From: Blastochloris tepida
Lineage (GTDB): Bacteria > Pseudomonadota > Alphaproteobacteria > Rhizobiales > Xanthobacteraceae
Direction of reading: 5' to 3'
DNA length: 64,000 nt
NCBI RefSeq assembly: GCF_003966715.1
Contig: NZ_AP018907.1
Location: forward strand, 1,724,001 to 1,788,000
Positions 9,589 through 18,916 of this stretch are shown in pieces (position 1 is the first letter of the stretch; the number at the start of each line of letters is the position of its first letter). The notes beneath the pieces are model-generated. The model saw only the letters and a program-made list of their open reading frames with translations, was not told where the DNA came from and made no database searches. The position numbers and the translations under genes are program-made.

Positions 9589-11348
9589 TAGCCGACCACC
9601 CGCAACGGCGGCGTGCCGGCCGGCTCGGCCGCCTTCGCCATGACGCGATTGAGCACGTCCTCGGTGCGGCCGAACGCCTGCTGCGCGCCGGCGGCGAGAT
9701 AGAGCAGCTTGTTGCAATGGGTGAGCATGGAGGGCCGCTGGGCGACCATGATGACGATCCGGCCGCGCGCCCGCATGTCGCCGATCGCAGCCTGCAGCGC
9801 CGCTTCGCCCTCGGTGTCGAGGTTGGAGTTCGGCTCGTCCAGCACCACCAGGAAGGGGTCGCCGAACAGCGCCCGGGCGAGCGCCACGCGCTGGCGCTGT
9901 CCGCCCGACAGCACTGCGCCGCCATCGCCGATGCGGGTGTCGTAGCCATCCGGCAGATGCAGGATCATCTCGTGGGCGCCGGCGGCCTTGGCGGCCCGCA
10001 GCACGGCCGCGCTGTCGGGCGCAAGACCCATGCGGGCGATGTTCTCGGCCACCGTGCCGTCGAACAGGTCCACCGTCTGCGACAGATAGCCGACGTGCCG
10101 GCCCAGGCGTGTCATGTCCCATTGGTCGAGGGCCGCGCCGTCGAGACGGATGACGCCGCGCGCCGCCGGCCACACGCCGACCAGCGTGCGCACCAGCGAC
10201 GTCTTGCCCGTTCCGCTCGGTCCGATCACGCCGAGCGCGTCGCCGGCCGACAGCGCGAAGGCGATGTTGGTGACGATCGGCCGGGCGGTGCCGGGCGCAA
10301 CGACCGTCACCTGCTCGACGGCCAGCTCATGGGCCGGTGGCGGCAACTCGGTGGCGGGGCGCGGAACCGCGGTGCGGGCCAGCGCCTGGCTGAGCCGCCG
10401 CACCGAGTCGCGCGCCTGCTGAAAGCCGCGCCAGTTGGCAATCGCCGATTCGACCGGCGCCAGCGCGCGCCCCATCATGATCGACGCCGCGATCATCGCA
10501 CCCGCGCTCAACTCGTTCCGGATCACCAGATAGGCGCCAAGACCGAGAATCGCCGACTGCGCCAGCAGCCGCAGCACCTTGGTGACGCTGCCATAGGACG
10601 ACACGGCATCGGTCGCGCGGCCCATGGCGGTGAGGTAGGTCTGGCTGGCGCTGATCCAGCGGCTCCTGAGATCCTCGCTCATGCCCATGGCGAGCGCGCT
10701 TTCGGCATTGCGGCGCGTCGCCTCGACGAGCGTCTGCCGGGCGCCGGTGTCGCGTGCCACCGTCGAACCGAACTCGCGCGTCTTGCGGGCGGTGAGCACG
10801 GTGGCGCCGACCAGCATGGCGGCGGCGGCAAGCGACAGCAGGCCAAGAGCCGGGTGAATGAGGAAGCAGACACCGAGGAAGATCGGCATCCAGGGCAGAT
10901 CGACGATCGCGATCGGCCCGGCGCCGGTCATGAAGGCGCGGATCTGGTCAAGGTCGCGCACCGGCTGAAGCGCCTCGCCGGAGCGGCCGGCACCGACCGC
11001 GAGCCGGACCACGGCGGCATGAACCTCGCCGCCGACCTGCCGCTCGAACAGCGCGCCGATGCGCAGCACCACCCGGGAGCGAATGATGTCGAGCATGCCC
11101 TGGAAGGCATAGGCCCCGACCAGCAGCACCGTGAGGGCGACCAGGGTCGGCACGCTGCGGCTCACCAGAACCCGGTCGTAGACCTGCAGCATGTAGAGCG
11201 GGCCGGTCAGCATCAACAGGTTCACGACCGCCGAGAACAGCGCGACGCTCCAGAAGGCGCGGCGGCAGCTCGAGAGGGCAGCGGCGACGGCCGGATGGGC
11301 GTCCGCCCTGGCGGCGGCAGAAGACGGAACACCGATAAAGGACTGCAT
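9588..11348 (-). CDS. type I secretion ABC transporter, PrtD type
   Basis: This 586-residue half-transporter has six transmembrane helices (about residues 30-300) and a C-terminal nucleotide-binding domain. The Walker A is GPSGTGKTS, the signature LSGGQRQRVALARAL, and the Walker B FLVVLDEPNSNLD. It lacks the N-terminal C39-like domain of HlyB, which matches the PrtD/LipB/HasD subgroup that exports RTX proteins with short C-terminal signals. The ATG at 11348 has GAGGAGG 5 bases upstream, better than the GTG at 11351. It lies 200 bp downstream of the RTX adhesin gene, its likely substrate. Confidence 0.92.
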   Translation of the reverse strand: MQSFIGVPSSAAARADAHPAVAAALSSCRRAFWSVALFSAVVNLLMLTGPLYMLQVYDRVLVSRSVPTLVALTVLLVGAYAFQGMLDIIRSRVVLRIGALFERQVGGEVHAAVVRLAVGAGRSGEALQPVRDLDQIRAFMTGAGPIAIVDLPWMPIFLGVCFLIHPALGLLSLAAAAMLVGATVLTARKTREFGSTVARDTGARQTLVEATRRNAESALAMGMSEDLRSRWISASQTYLTAMGRATDAVSSYGSVTKVLRLLAQSAILGLGAYLVIRNELSAGAMIAASIMMGRALAPVESAIANWRGFQQARDSVRRLSQALARTAVPRPATELPPPAHELAVEQVTVVAPGTARPIVTNIAFALSAGDALGVIGPSGTGKTSLVRTLVGVWPAARGVIRLDGAALDQWDMTRLGRHVGYLSQTVDLFDGTVAENIARMGLAPDSAAVLRAAKAAGAHEMILHLPDGYDTRIGDGGAVLSGGQRQRVALARALFGDPFLVVLDEPNSNLDTEGEAALQAAIGDMRARGRIVIMVAQRPSMLTHCNKLLYLAAGAQQAFGRTEDVLNRVMAKAAEPAGTPPLRVVG

Positions 11349-11412
11349 CACGGCCTCCTCGGTCGGAGTGGCTTCGCCGGCACCGGCAGAGGGTCATCCG
11401 CTGCCGGCCAGA

Positions 11413-11457
11413 GCATTTTCCGCACAAGTGGATACCGGTTGTGCGAAAGAAAATGCG
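11413..11457. repeat. short intergenic palindrome (Rhizobiales type), copy 1
   Basis: GCATTTTC and GAAAATGC arms bracket CGCACAAGTGGATACCGG and a matching return strand. The element lies between the adhesin and ABC transporter genes on the minus strand, where it could attenuate or stabilise the transcript. Confidence 0.7.
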
Positions 11458-11548
11458 ACAAACCAGAAACTTAGAGCGGAGGGCTGCAGGGCGGGTGACG
11501 GCGTCACCCTGCCCTGCGACACCTCGGCGCCGTCCGCCTGCGGCGCGG

Positions 11549-14500
11549 TCACACGATGTGGAAGTCCGACGGCACGAGCACGCCGGTCGGCGAGATCTTG
11601 GCGATCGCCACCGCGTCGCTGCCCTCCCCACCATTCTCATCCCAATAGAGAGTCCCGGCGTCGGCGCCGGCGTTGGCGAAGATGAAGTAGCCGCCACCGT
11701 CCGCATTCATCGCCGAAGCGATGTTGGCCGCGGTCACCAGCGCCACGGTTTCGCCGGGAGTGAGGCCACCGCCGAACCCGTCCGCGGAGAACTGCAGGCG
11801 ATCGGTGCCCGAGACGAAGTCGGTGATGGTGTCGACGCCGTCCGAGGGGAAGTCGAACACGAACGTATCGGCCCCTGCCCCGCCGGTCAGCCTGTCGTCA
11901 CCGCCGCCGCCTGCGATCACGTTGTCGCCCTTCGTTCCGATGAGCGTGTCGGCATAGTCCGACCCAATCACGTTCTCGAAGCCGGAGAGCAGGTCGCGGC
12001 CGGCGCCCCCCGTGTTCTGCCATTTCGTCGAGGCGAGATTCACCGTGACGCCGGCCGTGGCATTCGCGTAGGAGACGGTGTCGATGCCGAGGCCGCCCAC
12101 CAGGTAGTTGGTGCCGCCATCGCCTTCCAGCGTGTCGTTGAACGCCGAACCGGTGAGGTATTCGATGTTGACGAGGGTGTCGCCCTCGGCATCGCCGCCG
12201 CTGCCCTGCCCCGTCATCAGGCTGACAGTGACGCCCGCGCTTGAGGCCGCATAGCTCGCGGTGTCGATGCCAAGGCCGCCATCCAGATGGTCGGCGCCGC
12301 CAAGACCGGCCAGCACGTTGTTGCCGATGTTGCCGGTGATCTGGTTGTCGAGCGCATTGCCCGTGCCATTGATGCTCGCCTTGCCGGTCAGCGTCAGGTT
12401 CTCGATATCGCCCTTGGCACGAAGAGCATCCGACAGGCTGAACGTCACCGACGACTGCACGAGATCGATGCCGTCGCCTCCGGTCTCGTCGACCACGTCC
12501 TTGGCATTGTCGACCACATAGGTGTCGTTGCCGGTGCCGCCGATCATCGTGTCGGCCCCCGCCCCACCATTGAGCGTGTCGTCGCCGCCCAGGCCGGTCA
12601 GCACGTTGGCGCCGGCATTGCCGATGATGACGTTGGCCAGAGCGTTGCCCGTGCCGTCGATCTTCGCCTTGCCGGTCAGCGTCAGGTTCTCGATGTCGCC
12701 GATGGCATGGACGCCATCCGACAGGCTGAAGGTCACCGACGACTGCACCAGATCGATGCCGTCGCCGCCGGACTCATCGACCACATCCCCGGCATTGTCG
12801 ACCACGTAGGTGTCGTTGCCGGCGCCGCCGATCATCGTGTCGGCTCCAACCCAGCCATTGAGGACGTCGTTGCCGGCGCCGCCGACCAGAACGTTGGCAG
12901 CCTTGCTACCCGTCAGCTTGTCATCGAATGCAGAACCGGTGAGATTCTCGAAGCCGGAGAGCAGGTCGCGGCCGGCGCCGATCGTGTTCTGCCATTTTGT
13001 CGACGCAAGGCTCACCGTCACGCCGGCCGTGGCATTCGCGTAGGAGACGGTGTCGATGCCGAGGCCACCCACCAGGTAGTTGGTGCCGCCATCGCCCTCC
13101 AGCGTGTCGTTGAACGCCGAACCGGTGAGGTATTCGATGCTGACAAGGGTATCGCCCTCGGCATCGCCGCCGCTGGCTGCCCCAGTCATCAGGCTGACAT
13201 TGACGCCCGCGCCTGACGCCGCATAGCTCGCGGTGTCGGTGCCGAGGCCGCCGTCCATGTGGTCGGCGCCGCCAAGGCCGGCCAGCACGTTGTTGCTGAC
13301 ATTGCCGATGATGATGTTGGCCAGGGTGTTGCCCGTGCCGTTGATCTTACCCTTGCCGGTCAGCGTCAGATTCTCGATGTCGCCCTTGGCACGAAGAGCA
13401 TCCGACAGGCTGAACGTCACCGACGAGAGCACGAGATCGGTTCCGTCACCGTCCGTCTCATCGACCACGTCCTTGGCATTGTCGACCACATAGGTGTCGT
13501 TGCCGGTGCCGCCGGTCATCGTGTCGGCGCCCGTGCCGCCATTCAGGATGTCGTTGCCGCCGAGGCCGAAGATGGTGTCGTTGCCGCTGCCGCCATTGAT
13601 TTCGTCTTCCTCGTCGGTCGGCATCGGCTGGCCGGCGACCGGGGTCTTGCCATTGATGACGTTGGCCGCCGACGTTCCGTTGATCGTCACGCCGACGATG
13701 TTCGTCACCGAAACCGCGAGCGTCCGGACACTGGAATTGACGCCATCCGAGGCGGACACCTCGACGACATAGACGTTGTCATGGTCGGCGTCGGCGGGGG
13801 TCTCGTAGTCCGGCGCCTGCTTGAACACCAGACTGCCGTCGACGATCTCGAACAGGTCCGCATCGGCGCCGCCGCTGATCGAGAAGGTTGCCGGCGTGTC
13901 GTCGACCGTGTCGGCGTCTGTTGCCATCAGCGTCGCCACGACGGTCGAATTCTCCGCCACGTTGACCGCGAGGTCGCCGGACGGATCGTTCGGGCCGATG
14001 ATCGGCGCGTTGTCGTTGATGTCGGTGAGCACGACGTTGATGGTCTTGGCGATCGCGTTCACGCCATCGTCCGCCGTGACCTCGACCACATAGCTGTGCG
14101 GATCGGTCTCGAAGTCCGGCGCCGTCTTGAACACCAGATTGCCGCCGACGATCTCGAACAGGTCCGCATCGGCGCCGCCGGTGACGGTGAAGATCGCCGG
14201 GTTGGTGCCCACGGTGTCGGGATCGGTCGAGGCCAGCGCCGCGACGAACGTCCGGGACTCGGCCACCGACTGCGTTTCCGCCGTGGTGATGACCGGCACC
14301 ACATCGTTGAGGTCGGTCACGTCCACCGAGATGGTGCGCGTGTCGGTGCCGCCCTGGCCGTCGGACACCTCCACAGTCACCTGATAGCCTGGCGTCGGGC
14401 CTGCCGCCGGCAGCGTCTCGAAGTCCGGCGCCGACTTGAACACCAGATTGCCGTCGACGATCTCGAACAGCGCCGCATCCTCGCCGCCGGTGATCGCGAA

Positions 14501-17500
14501 GGAGAGCGTCTGCCCCTGGTCGGGATCGGTGGCGGTGAGCGCCGTGATGATCTTCGTATTCTCGGTCACCGACTGCGCCGCCGCCGTGGTGATGGCCGGC
14601 AGCTCATTGACGTCGGTGAGCGTGACGGTGATCGTCTGGGCGGTGGTGTTCGCGCCGTCGCTCGCCGTGACCTGCACCTCATAGCTGTGCGGATCGGTCT
14701 CGTAATTCGGCGCCGCCTTGAACACGAGATTGCCACCGACGATCTTGAACAGATCGGCATCGGCGCCGCCGGTGATGGTGAAGGTCGCCGGTTTGATGCC
14801 GACGGTGTCGGGATCGGTCGAGGTCAGCGCCGCGACGAAGGTGGTGTTCTCAGCCGTCGCCTGCGCCGCCGCCGTGGTGATGGTCGGCGCCACGTCGTTG
14901 AGGTCGGTCACATTGACCGTGATGTCCTGCGTGTCGGTGCCCCCCAGGCCATCGGACGCCTGGACGGTGACCTGATAGCCGGCGGTGGAGCCGGCCGCCG
15001 GCAGCCCCTCGTAGTCGGGCGCCGACTTGAACACCAGATTGCCGTCGACGATGTCGAACAGCGCCGCATCCTCGCCACCGGCGATCGAGAAGCTCAGCGT
15101 CTGCCCCTGGTCGGGATCGGTGGCGGTGAGCGCCGCGACGACGCTCGTGTTCTCGGCCACCGACTGCGTTTCCGCCATGGTGACGGTCGGCGCTTCGTTG
15201 ACGTCGGTCACGTCCACCGTGATGGTGCGCGTGTCGGTTCCGCCCTTGCCGTCCGACACCTGGACCGTGACCTGATAGCCCTGCGTCGCGCCGGCCGCCG
15301 GCAGCGCCTCGAAGTTCGGCGCCGTCTTGAACACCAGATTGCCACCGACGATCTCGAACAGGTCGGCGTCCTCGCCACCGGCGATCGAGAAGCTCAGCGT
15401 CTGCCCCTGGTCGGGATCGGTGGCGGTGAGCGCCGCGACGACGCTGGTGTTCTCGGCCACCGACTGCGCTTCCACCATGGTGACGGTCGGCGGTTCGTTG
15501 ACGTCGGTCACGGCGACGCTGATCGTCTGGACGGTGGCGTTCGTGCCGTCGCTCGCCGTGACCTGCACCTCATAGCTGTGCGGGCCGGTCTCGTAATCCG
15601 GCGCCGAATTGAACACCAGATTGCCGTCGACGATGCTGAACACGGCGGCGTCGGCGCCGCCGGTGATCGAGAAGGTCGCCGGGCTGGTGCCGACCGTGTC
15701 GATATCGGTCGATGTCAGCGCCGCGACGAAGGTCGTGTTCTCGGCCACAGACTGTGTCGCCGCCGTGGTGATGGTCGGCGCGACGTCATTGACGTCGGTC
15801 ACGTTCACCGTGATGGTCTGCGTGTCGACGAAGCCCTTGCCATCCGACACCTGGACCGTGACCTGATAGCCCTGCGTCGCGCCGGCATCCGCCGGCAGCG
15901 CCTCGTAGTCGGGCGCCGCCTTGAACACCAGATTGCCCTCGACGATCTCGAACAGCGCCGCATCCTCGCCGCCGACGATCGAGAAGGTCAGCGTCTGCGG
16001 GTTCAGCGCCAGTCCCAGGTCCGGGTCGGTCGCGGTGAGCGCCGCAACGACTTTGCCGTTCTCGGCCACGCTGGCCGTGGCGGTGTCGCCGCCGCCGAGC
16101 GAGGTGATGGTGGGCGCGGCGTCCTGGATGATGTTCACCGTATGCGTGCCGCTGCCGCCGACATCCAGCACCAGGATGTCGCCCGTCTGGCTCACCACCG
16201 TCGCGCCGCTGACGCTCAGCGTCCGGCCCGCCGTGCCGCCGAGATCGACCGTCAGCTTGCCCTCGCCGACCAGCGAGAAGGACAGGTTGACGCCGTCGCC
16301 GCTGACAGAGACCAGATCCGCGCGCATCGGCAGCGCGGTGATGTGGGTCACGTCGGCAGCGGTGGTGCCGAGATTGATGGTGTAGGTGGCCGTGGCGCCG
16401 CCGAGCGTCGGCGTGAACACGCTGTCGTCGTCGTAGGCGTACCAGCCGGCGACGCTGGCGATCACCTTGCCGCTGAGATTGTCGAGGTCCAGCGCGAACT
16501 TGCCAGCGTCGGCGGAGGTCACCGTCGCGGTGATCGTATCGCCCGACACCGAGTAGCTGATGCTCGACTTCTCGAACGTCGCGATGCGGTTCGCCAGATC
16601 CGCGAGCGTCACGAATTCCGCGCCGGAATTGTACACGTAGGCGATGAAATCGGTGAACATCGCCTCGGTGTAGCCGCCGCCCTGCCAGTTCGTCGGACCG
16701 TAATCGTGCCAGGGCCAGACGATGACCGCCGCCTCGGCGTGGCTGGTCAGGCTGTTGAACTCGCTGATCCACTCGGCGAGCGCGGCTTCGGGCGTGTAGT
16801 GTTGATATCCGACGAGCGTAAAGTCGAACTTCATGTTCGGGGCGAGATAGACCTTGCCTGTCGCGGCGTCGGCGGGCGACAGATAGCCGAACGCGCCGGG
16901 ATAGCCGGCGCCGTAGCTCGAATAGCCGCCCGACAGATAGCTGTAGTACTGCAGGATCTGCTCGGCGGTGCTGGCGTATTCGGTCGCGCCCGGAACCGCC
17001 GCGCCGATGCTGGTGAGCGCCGTCAGGTGCTGCAGGATGGCATCGCGCGACTGGCCGAACTCATACTCGAAGCTGCCCGGCCCCGTGCCGGTGGTCAGGA
17101 TCCGGGTGTCCTCGGCGGGATCGAGATTCAAGAGATGGGTGAGCGAGTGGCTGCCGATCTCGCCGCCCAGCGCCAGAAGCTGCTCATAGTAGGGCAGCGA
17201 CACGGCCCAATTCGTGTATCCGCTCTCCCCCTGATTGTCGCCGATGTTGATGTAGTATGAGCTGACGAAATTGTATTCGGCCTTCCACGCCGTGACGATC
17301 GGAAGCAGAAGGTCGTAAATGCCGGCGCTGCCGTCGGTCGGGTTCACCTCATTCGCGAACTGCGACTGGTCCATGTCGGTCCGCGAGGCGAAGATCGAGT
17401 CCTGGCGGGTGAGCTGCAGCCCGACGGTGGGGCCGCTCGACCCACCGACCGCATACTGGATCGCCTGCGACAGCTGGTTGTTGTCGCCGAGCAGCGCCGT

Positions 17501-18664
17501 GGTCGAGAAGTGGACGTTACGATCGCCATTGGCGTTGCTGGTGACGATGGCGTCATAGGTCCCGGCGCCCGTGCCGCTCACCGTCTGGGTGGCGATCACG
17601 GAAATCGACGCGGTGTCCGGCGTGGCGTCGGTGAAGGCCTGCCAACCGACACCGCCGCTGTTGGCATAGGTGTTGATGGTTTCACCGGCCGTGTAGCCGC
17701 CGACGCCATCGAAGCCCGTGCCGGACGAATTGACCGTCACCTGCGTCGCGCCCAGGAAGCCGCCGTCCTGCGGCGCGAGATCGAAGAACTGCGCCATGCG
17801 CGCATAGGCGTCAGACAGCGCGGCGCCAGTCGCGTCATTAGTCATGAAGTTGCCGGCGGTGATCAGGCTGACGTCGTAATTCTCAGCCAGCAGCGTCAGC
17901 GTTTCGGTGATTGCCGCGACGTCCGCTTCCTTCACGTTCTCGAATGACGGGAACACGATGGCGTCGTAGTTGACCAGCTTCGACAGATCCTTGAGGTCGG
18001 ACTCGGTGATCACATCGAACGGAACCCCGGCCATCGCCGCCTGGTTCTGCGCCGCCAGGAACAGCTGAGTGTAGGCCGTCACAGCAGCGTCACCACCCAG
18101 CCCGAAATAGTTGGCGGCAGTCGTTTCCGAATAGACGATCGCGATCTTGGTGGTGGTGTCGGTGCGCACCGGCAGGGTGCTGGTGTCGGTTACCGAATAG
18201 GAGGTCGCATAGTTTCCCGGCAGGAAGGTCACGTCGTTGACGTCGATCAGCGCCCTGAGGCCGGCGGGGCTGTCGATTGCAGTCTTGGGAACGGCGAACT
18301 CGATGGTGGTGCCGTCCGCGCTCAGCCCGTAGTCGAGAACCTGGATGGCGGAGGCCGTGCCGGAAGCGTCGACCGAATAGAGCGTCAGCGTGCTGTCGCT
18401 GAATTCCACCTTGTACTCGACGCCGCCGGCCCAGTTCCAGATCTGGTAGCCGGTGGCTGCGTCCTGATCGGTGTTGAGCCACGTCGTGGTACCATTTCCG
18501 ATCGTGGTGCTGCTCGGGGCCTTGATCGCGAACACGTAGCTGTCGCCTGCGACCTTGCCGTAGACCTCGTAGTCCGGATTCGCGTTGCCGGTATCGATCC
18601 GATCACTCGCAGTCCAATCCGAGAGAGCCCCATCAAGCGTGACGCTTCCGACCGTGCCGGACAT
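11549..18664 (-). CDS. giant RTX adhesin with N-terminal PelA/Agd3-like deacetylase region, cadherin-like repeats and type I secretion signal
   Basis: A 2371-residue protein without a Sec signal. Residues 1-165 form a DOMON/CBM9-like beta domain (LDGALSDW). Residues 170-290 look like a flavodoxin or amidotransferase-like Rossmann domain (TKIAIVYSE, YDAIVFPSFENV). Residues 412-700 are a polysaccharide-deacetylase-like region with D422, D430/D432, the zinc-type motif HSLTH (H506, H510) and WPWHDYG (650-656). Residues 850-1655 hold eight cadherin-like repeats of about 100 residues (VAENT...ATDPD...GGEDA..FEI). Residues 1690-2290 contain RTX nonapeptides (GGTGNDT, GGAGADT). The end, SDFHIV, is an acidic-plus-hydrophobic type I signal. 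PrtD and HlyD genes follow. The predicted role is an extracellular, surface-anchored deacetylase/adhesin acting on the Pel-like polymer. The domain order resembles PelA minus its hydrolase, or fungal Agd3. RTX and export calls are strong; enzymatic function is inferred. The start ATG has GGAGG 7 bases upstream. Confidence 0.85.
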   Translation of the reverse strand: MSGTVGSVTLDGALSDWTASDRIDTGNANPDYEVYGKVAGDSYVFAIKAPSSTTIGNGTTTWLNTDQDAATGYQIWNWAGGVEYKVEFSDSTLTLYSVDASGTASAIQVLDYGLSADGTTIEFAVPKTAIDSPAGLRALIDVNDVTFLPGNYATSYSVTDTSTLPVRTDTTTKIAIVYSETTAANYFGLGGDAAVTAYTQLFLAAQNQAAMAGVPFDVITESDLKDLSKLVNYDAIVFPSFENVKEADVAAITETLTLLAENYDVSLITAGNFMTNDATGAALSDAYARMAQFFDLAPQDGGFLGATQVTVNSSGTGFDGVGGYTAGETINTYANSGGVGWQAFTDATPDTASISVIATQTVSGTGAGTYDAIVTSNANGDRNVHFSTTALLGDNNQLSQAIQYAVGGSSGPTVGLQLTRQDSIFASRTDMDQSQFANEVNPTDGSAGIYDLLLPIVTAWKAEYNFVSSYYINIGDNQGESGYTNWAVSLPYYEQLLALGGEIGSHSLTHLLNLDPAEDTRILTTGTGPGSFEYEFGQSRDAILQHLTALTSIGAAVPGATEYASTAEQILQYYSYLSGGYSSYGAGYPGAFGYLSPADAATGKVYLAPNMKFDFTLVGYQHYTPEAALAEWISEFNSLTSHAEAAVIVWPWHDYGPTNWQGGGYTEAMFTDFIAYVYNSGAEFVTLADLANRIATFEKSSISYSVSGDTITATVTSADAGKFALDLDNLSGKVIASVAGWYAYDDDSVFTPTLGGATATYTINLGTTAADVTHITALPMRADLVSVSGDGVNLSFSLVGEGKLTVDLGGTAGRTLSVSGATVVSQTGDILVLDVGGSGTHTVNIIQDAAPTITSLGGGDTATASVAENGKVVAALTATDPDLGLALNPQTLTFSIVGGEDAALFEIVEGNLVFKAAPDYEALPADAGATQGYQVTVQVSDGKGFVDTQTITVNVTDVNDVAPTITTAATQSVAENTTFVAALTSTDIDTVGTSPATFSITGGADAAVFSIVDGNLVFNSAPDYETGPHSYEVQVTASDGTNATVQTISVAVTDVNEPPTVTMVEAQSVAENTSVVAALTATDPDQGQTLSFSIAGGEDADLFEIVGGNLVFKTAPNFEALPAAGATQGYQVTVQVSDGKGGTDTRTITVDVTDVNEAPTVTMAETQSVAENTSVVAALTATDPDQGQTLSFSIAGGEDAALFDIVDGNLVFKSAPDYEGLPAAGSTAGYQVTVQASDGLGGTDTQDITVNVTDLNDVAPTITTAAAQATAENTTFVAALTSTDPDTVGIKPATFTITGGADADLFKIVGGNLVFKAAPNYETDPHSYEVQVTASDGANTTAQTITVTLTDVNELPAITTAAAQSVTENTKIITALTATDPDQGQTLSFAITGGEDAALFEIVDGNLVFKSAPDFETLPAAGPTPGYQVTVEVSDGQGGTDTRTISVDVTDLNDVVPVITTAETQSVAESRTFVAALASTDPDTVGTNPAIFTVTGGADADLFEIVGGNLVFKTAPDFETDPHSYVVEVTADDGVNAIAKTINVVLTDINDNAPIIGPNDPSGDLAVNVAENSTVVATLMATDADTVDDTPATFSISGGADADLFEIVDGSLVFKQAPDYETPADADHDNVYVVEVSASDGVNSSVRTLAVSVTNIVGVTINGTSAANVINGKTPVAGQPMPTDEEDEINGGSGNDTIFGLGGNDILNGGTGADTMTGGTGNDTYVVDNAKDVVDETDGDGTDLVLSSVTFSLSDALRAKGDIENLTLTGKGKINGTGNTLANIIIGNVSNNVLAGLGGADHMDGGLGTDTASYAASGAGVNVSLMTGAASGGDAEGDTLVSIEYLTGSAFNDTLEGDGGTNYLVGGLGIDTVSYANATAGVTVSLASTKWQNTIGAGRDLLSGFENLTGSAFDDKLTGSKAANVLVGGAGNDVLNGWVGADTMIGGAGNDTYVVDNAGDVVDESGGDGIDLVQSSVTFSLSDGVHAIGDIENLTLTGKAKIDGTGNALANVIIGNAGANVLTGLGGDDTLNGGAGADTMIGGTGNDTYVVDNAKDVVDETGGDGIDLVQSSVTFSLSDALRAKGDIENLTLTGKASINGTGNALDNQITGNIGNNVLAGLGGADHLDGGLGIDTASYAASSAGVTVSLMTGQGSGGDAEGDTLVNIEYLTGSAFNDTLEGDGGTNYLVGGLGIDTVSYANATAGVTVNLASTKWQNTGGAGRDLLSGFENVIGSDYADTLIGTKGDNVIAGGGGDDRLTGGAGADTFVFDFPSDGVDTITDFVSGTDRLQFSADGFGGGLTPGETVALVTAANIASAMNADGGGYFIFANAGADAGTLYWDENGGEGSDAVAIAKISPTGVLVPSDFHIV
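11960..12559 (-). repeat. duplicated RTX module, copy 2 (within adhesin)
   Basis: About 200 residues (2036-2235) nearly repeat residues 1711-1911 of the same protein, including GDIENLTLTGK, SYANATAGVTV and STKWQNT. DNA similarity is also high by eye, which suggests a recent internal duplication or gene conversion. Confidence 0.8.
12932..13534 (-). repeat. duplicated RTX module, copy 1 (within adhesin)
   Basis: Partner of the module at 11960-12559. A shorter third module (residues about 1945-2035) lies between them. Confidence 0.8.
13700..16117 (-). repeat. eight cadherin-like repeats (within adhesin)
   Basis: Eight units of about 96-102 residues each begin near VAENT/SVAES and contain DPD-type calcium-binding loops and a VTDVNE/VTDLND linker. 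They form the stalk between the enzymatic head and the RTX region. Neighbouring units such as those starting near residues 1058 and 1159 are almost identical. Confidence 0.85.
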
Positions 18665-18916
18665 AACTCAACCTCCGAGATTAACGACGTGATCGTTTCG
18701 CGATCATTCCGGGAATGAATGTCCACCACGGTCTCAAACTGGCCGGCCCGAGCGGCGCTGCGGCGTGGTCTGTGCATCTCGGGCACGGCTGGCTTCGGGC
18801 AATATCCGGCCGTGAGGGCGAAGCGCCCTTCGTGACCCGCTCGCCGACGGTGGACAGGCGGCGACAGGCCTCGGATGGGGACTGCGTCCCCATCCGACCT
18901 GAAAAGGGGGAAAGCG

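Noticed and set aside
13700-16117. Regular repeats that could suggest a CRISPR array
   Set aside because: The period is about 300 bp, encodes cadherin-like protein repeats in frame, and has no unique short spacers.
13259-17260. Long open plus-strand frame (1333 codons) opposite the adhesin
   Set aside because: It mirrors the repeats of the adhesin on the other strand. It is His/Arg/Gly-rich with no domain, as expected of an antisense frame in GC-rich repetitive coding DNA.
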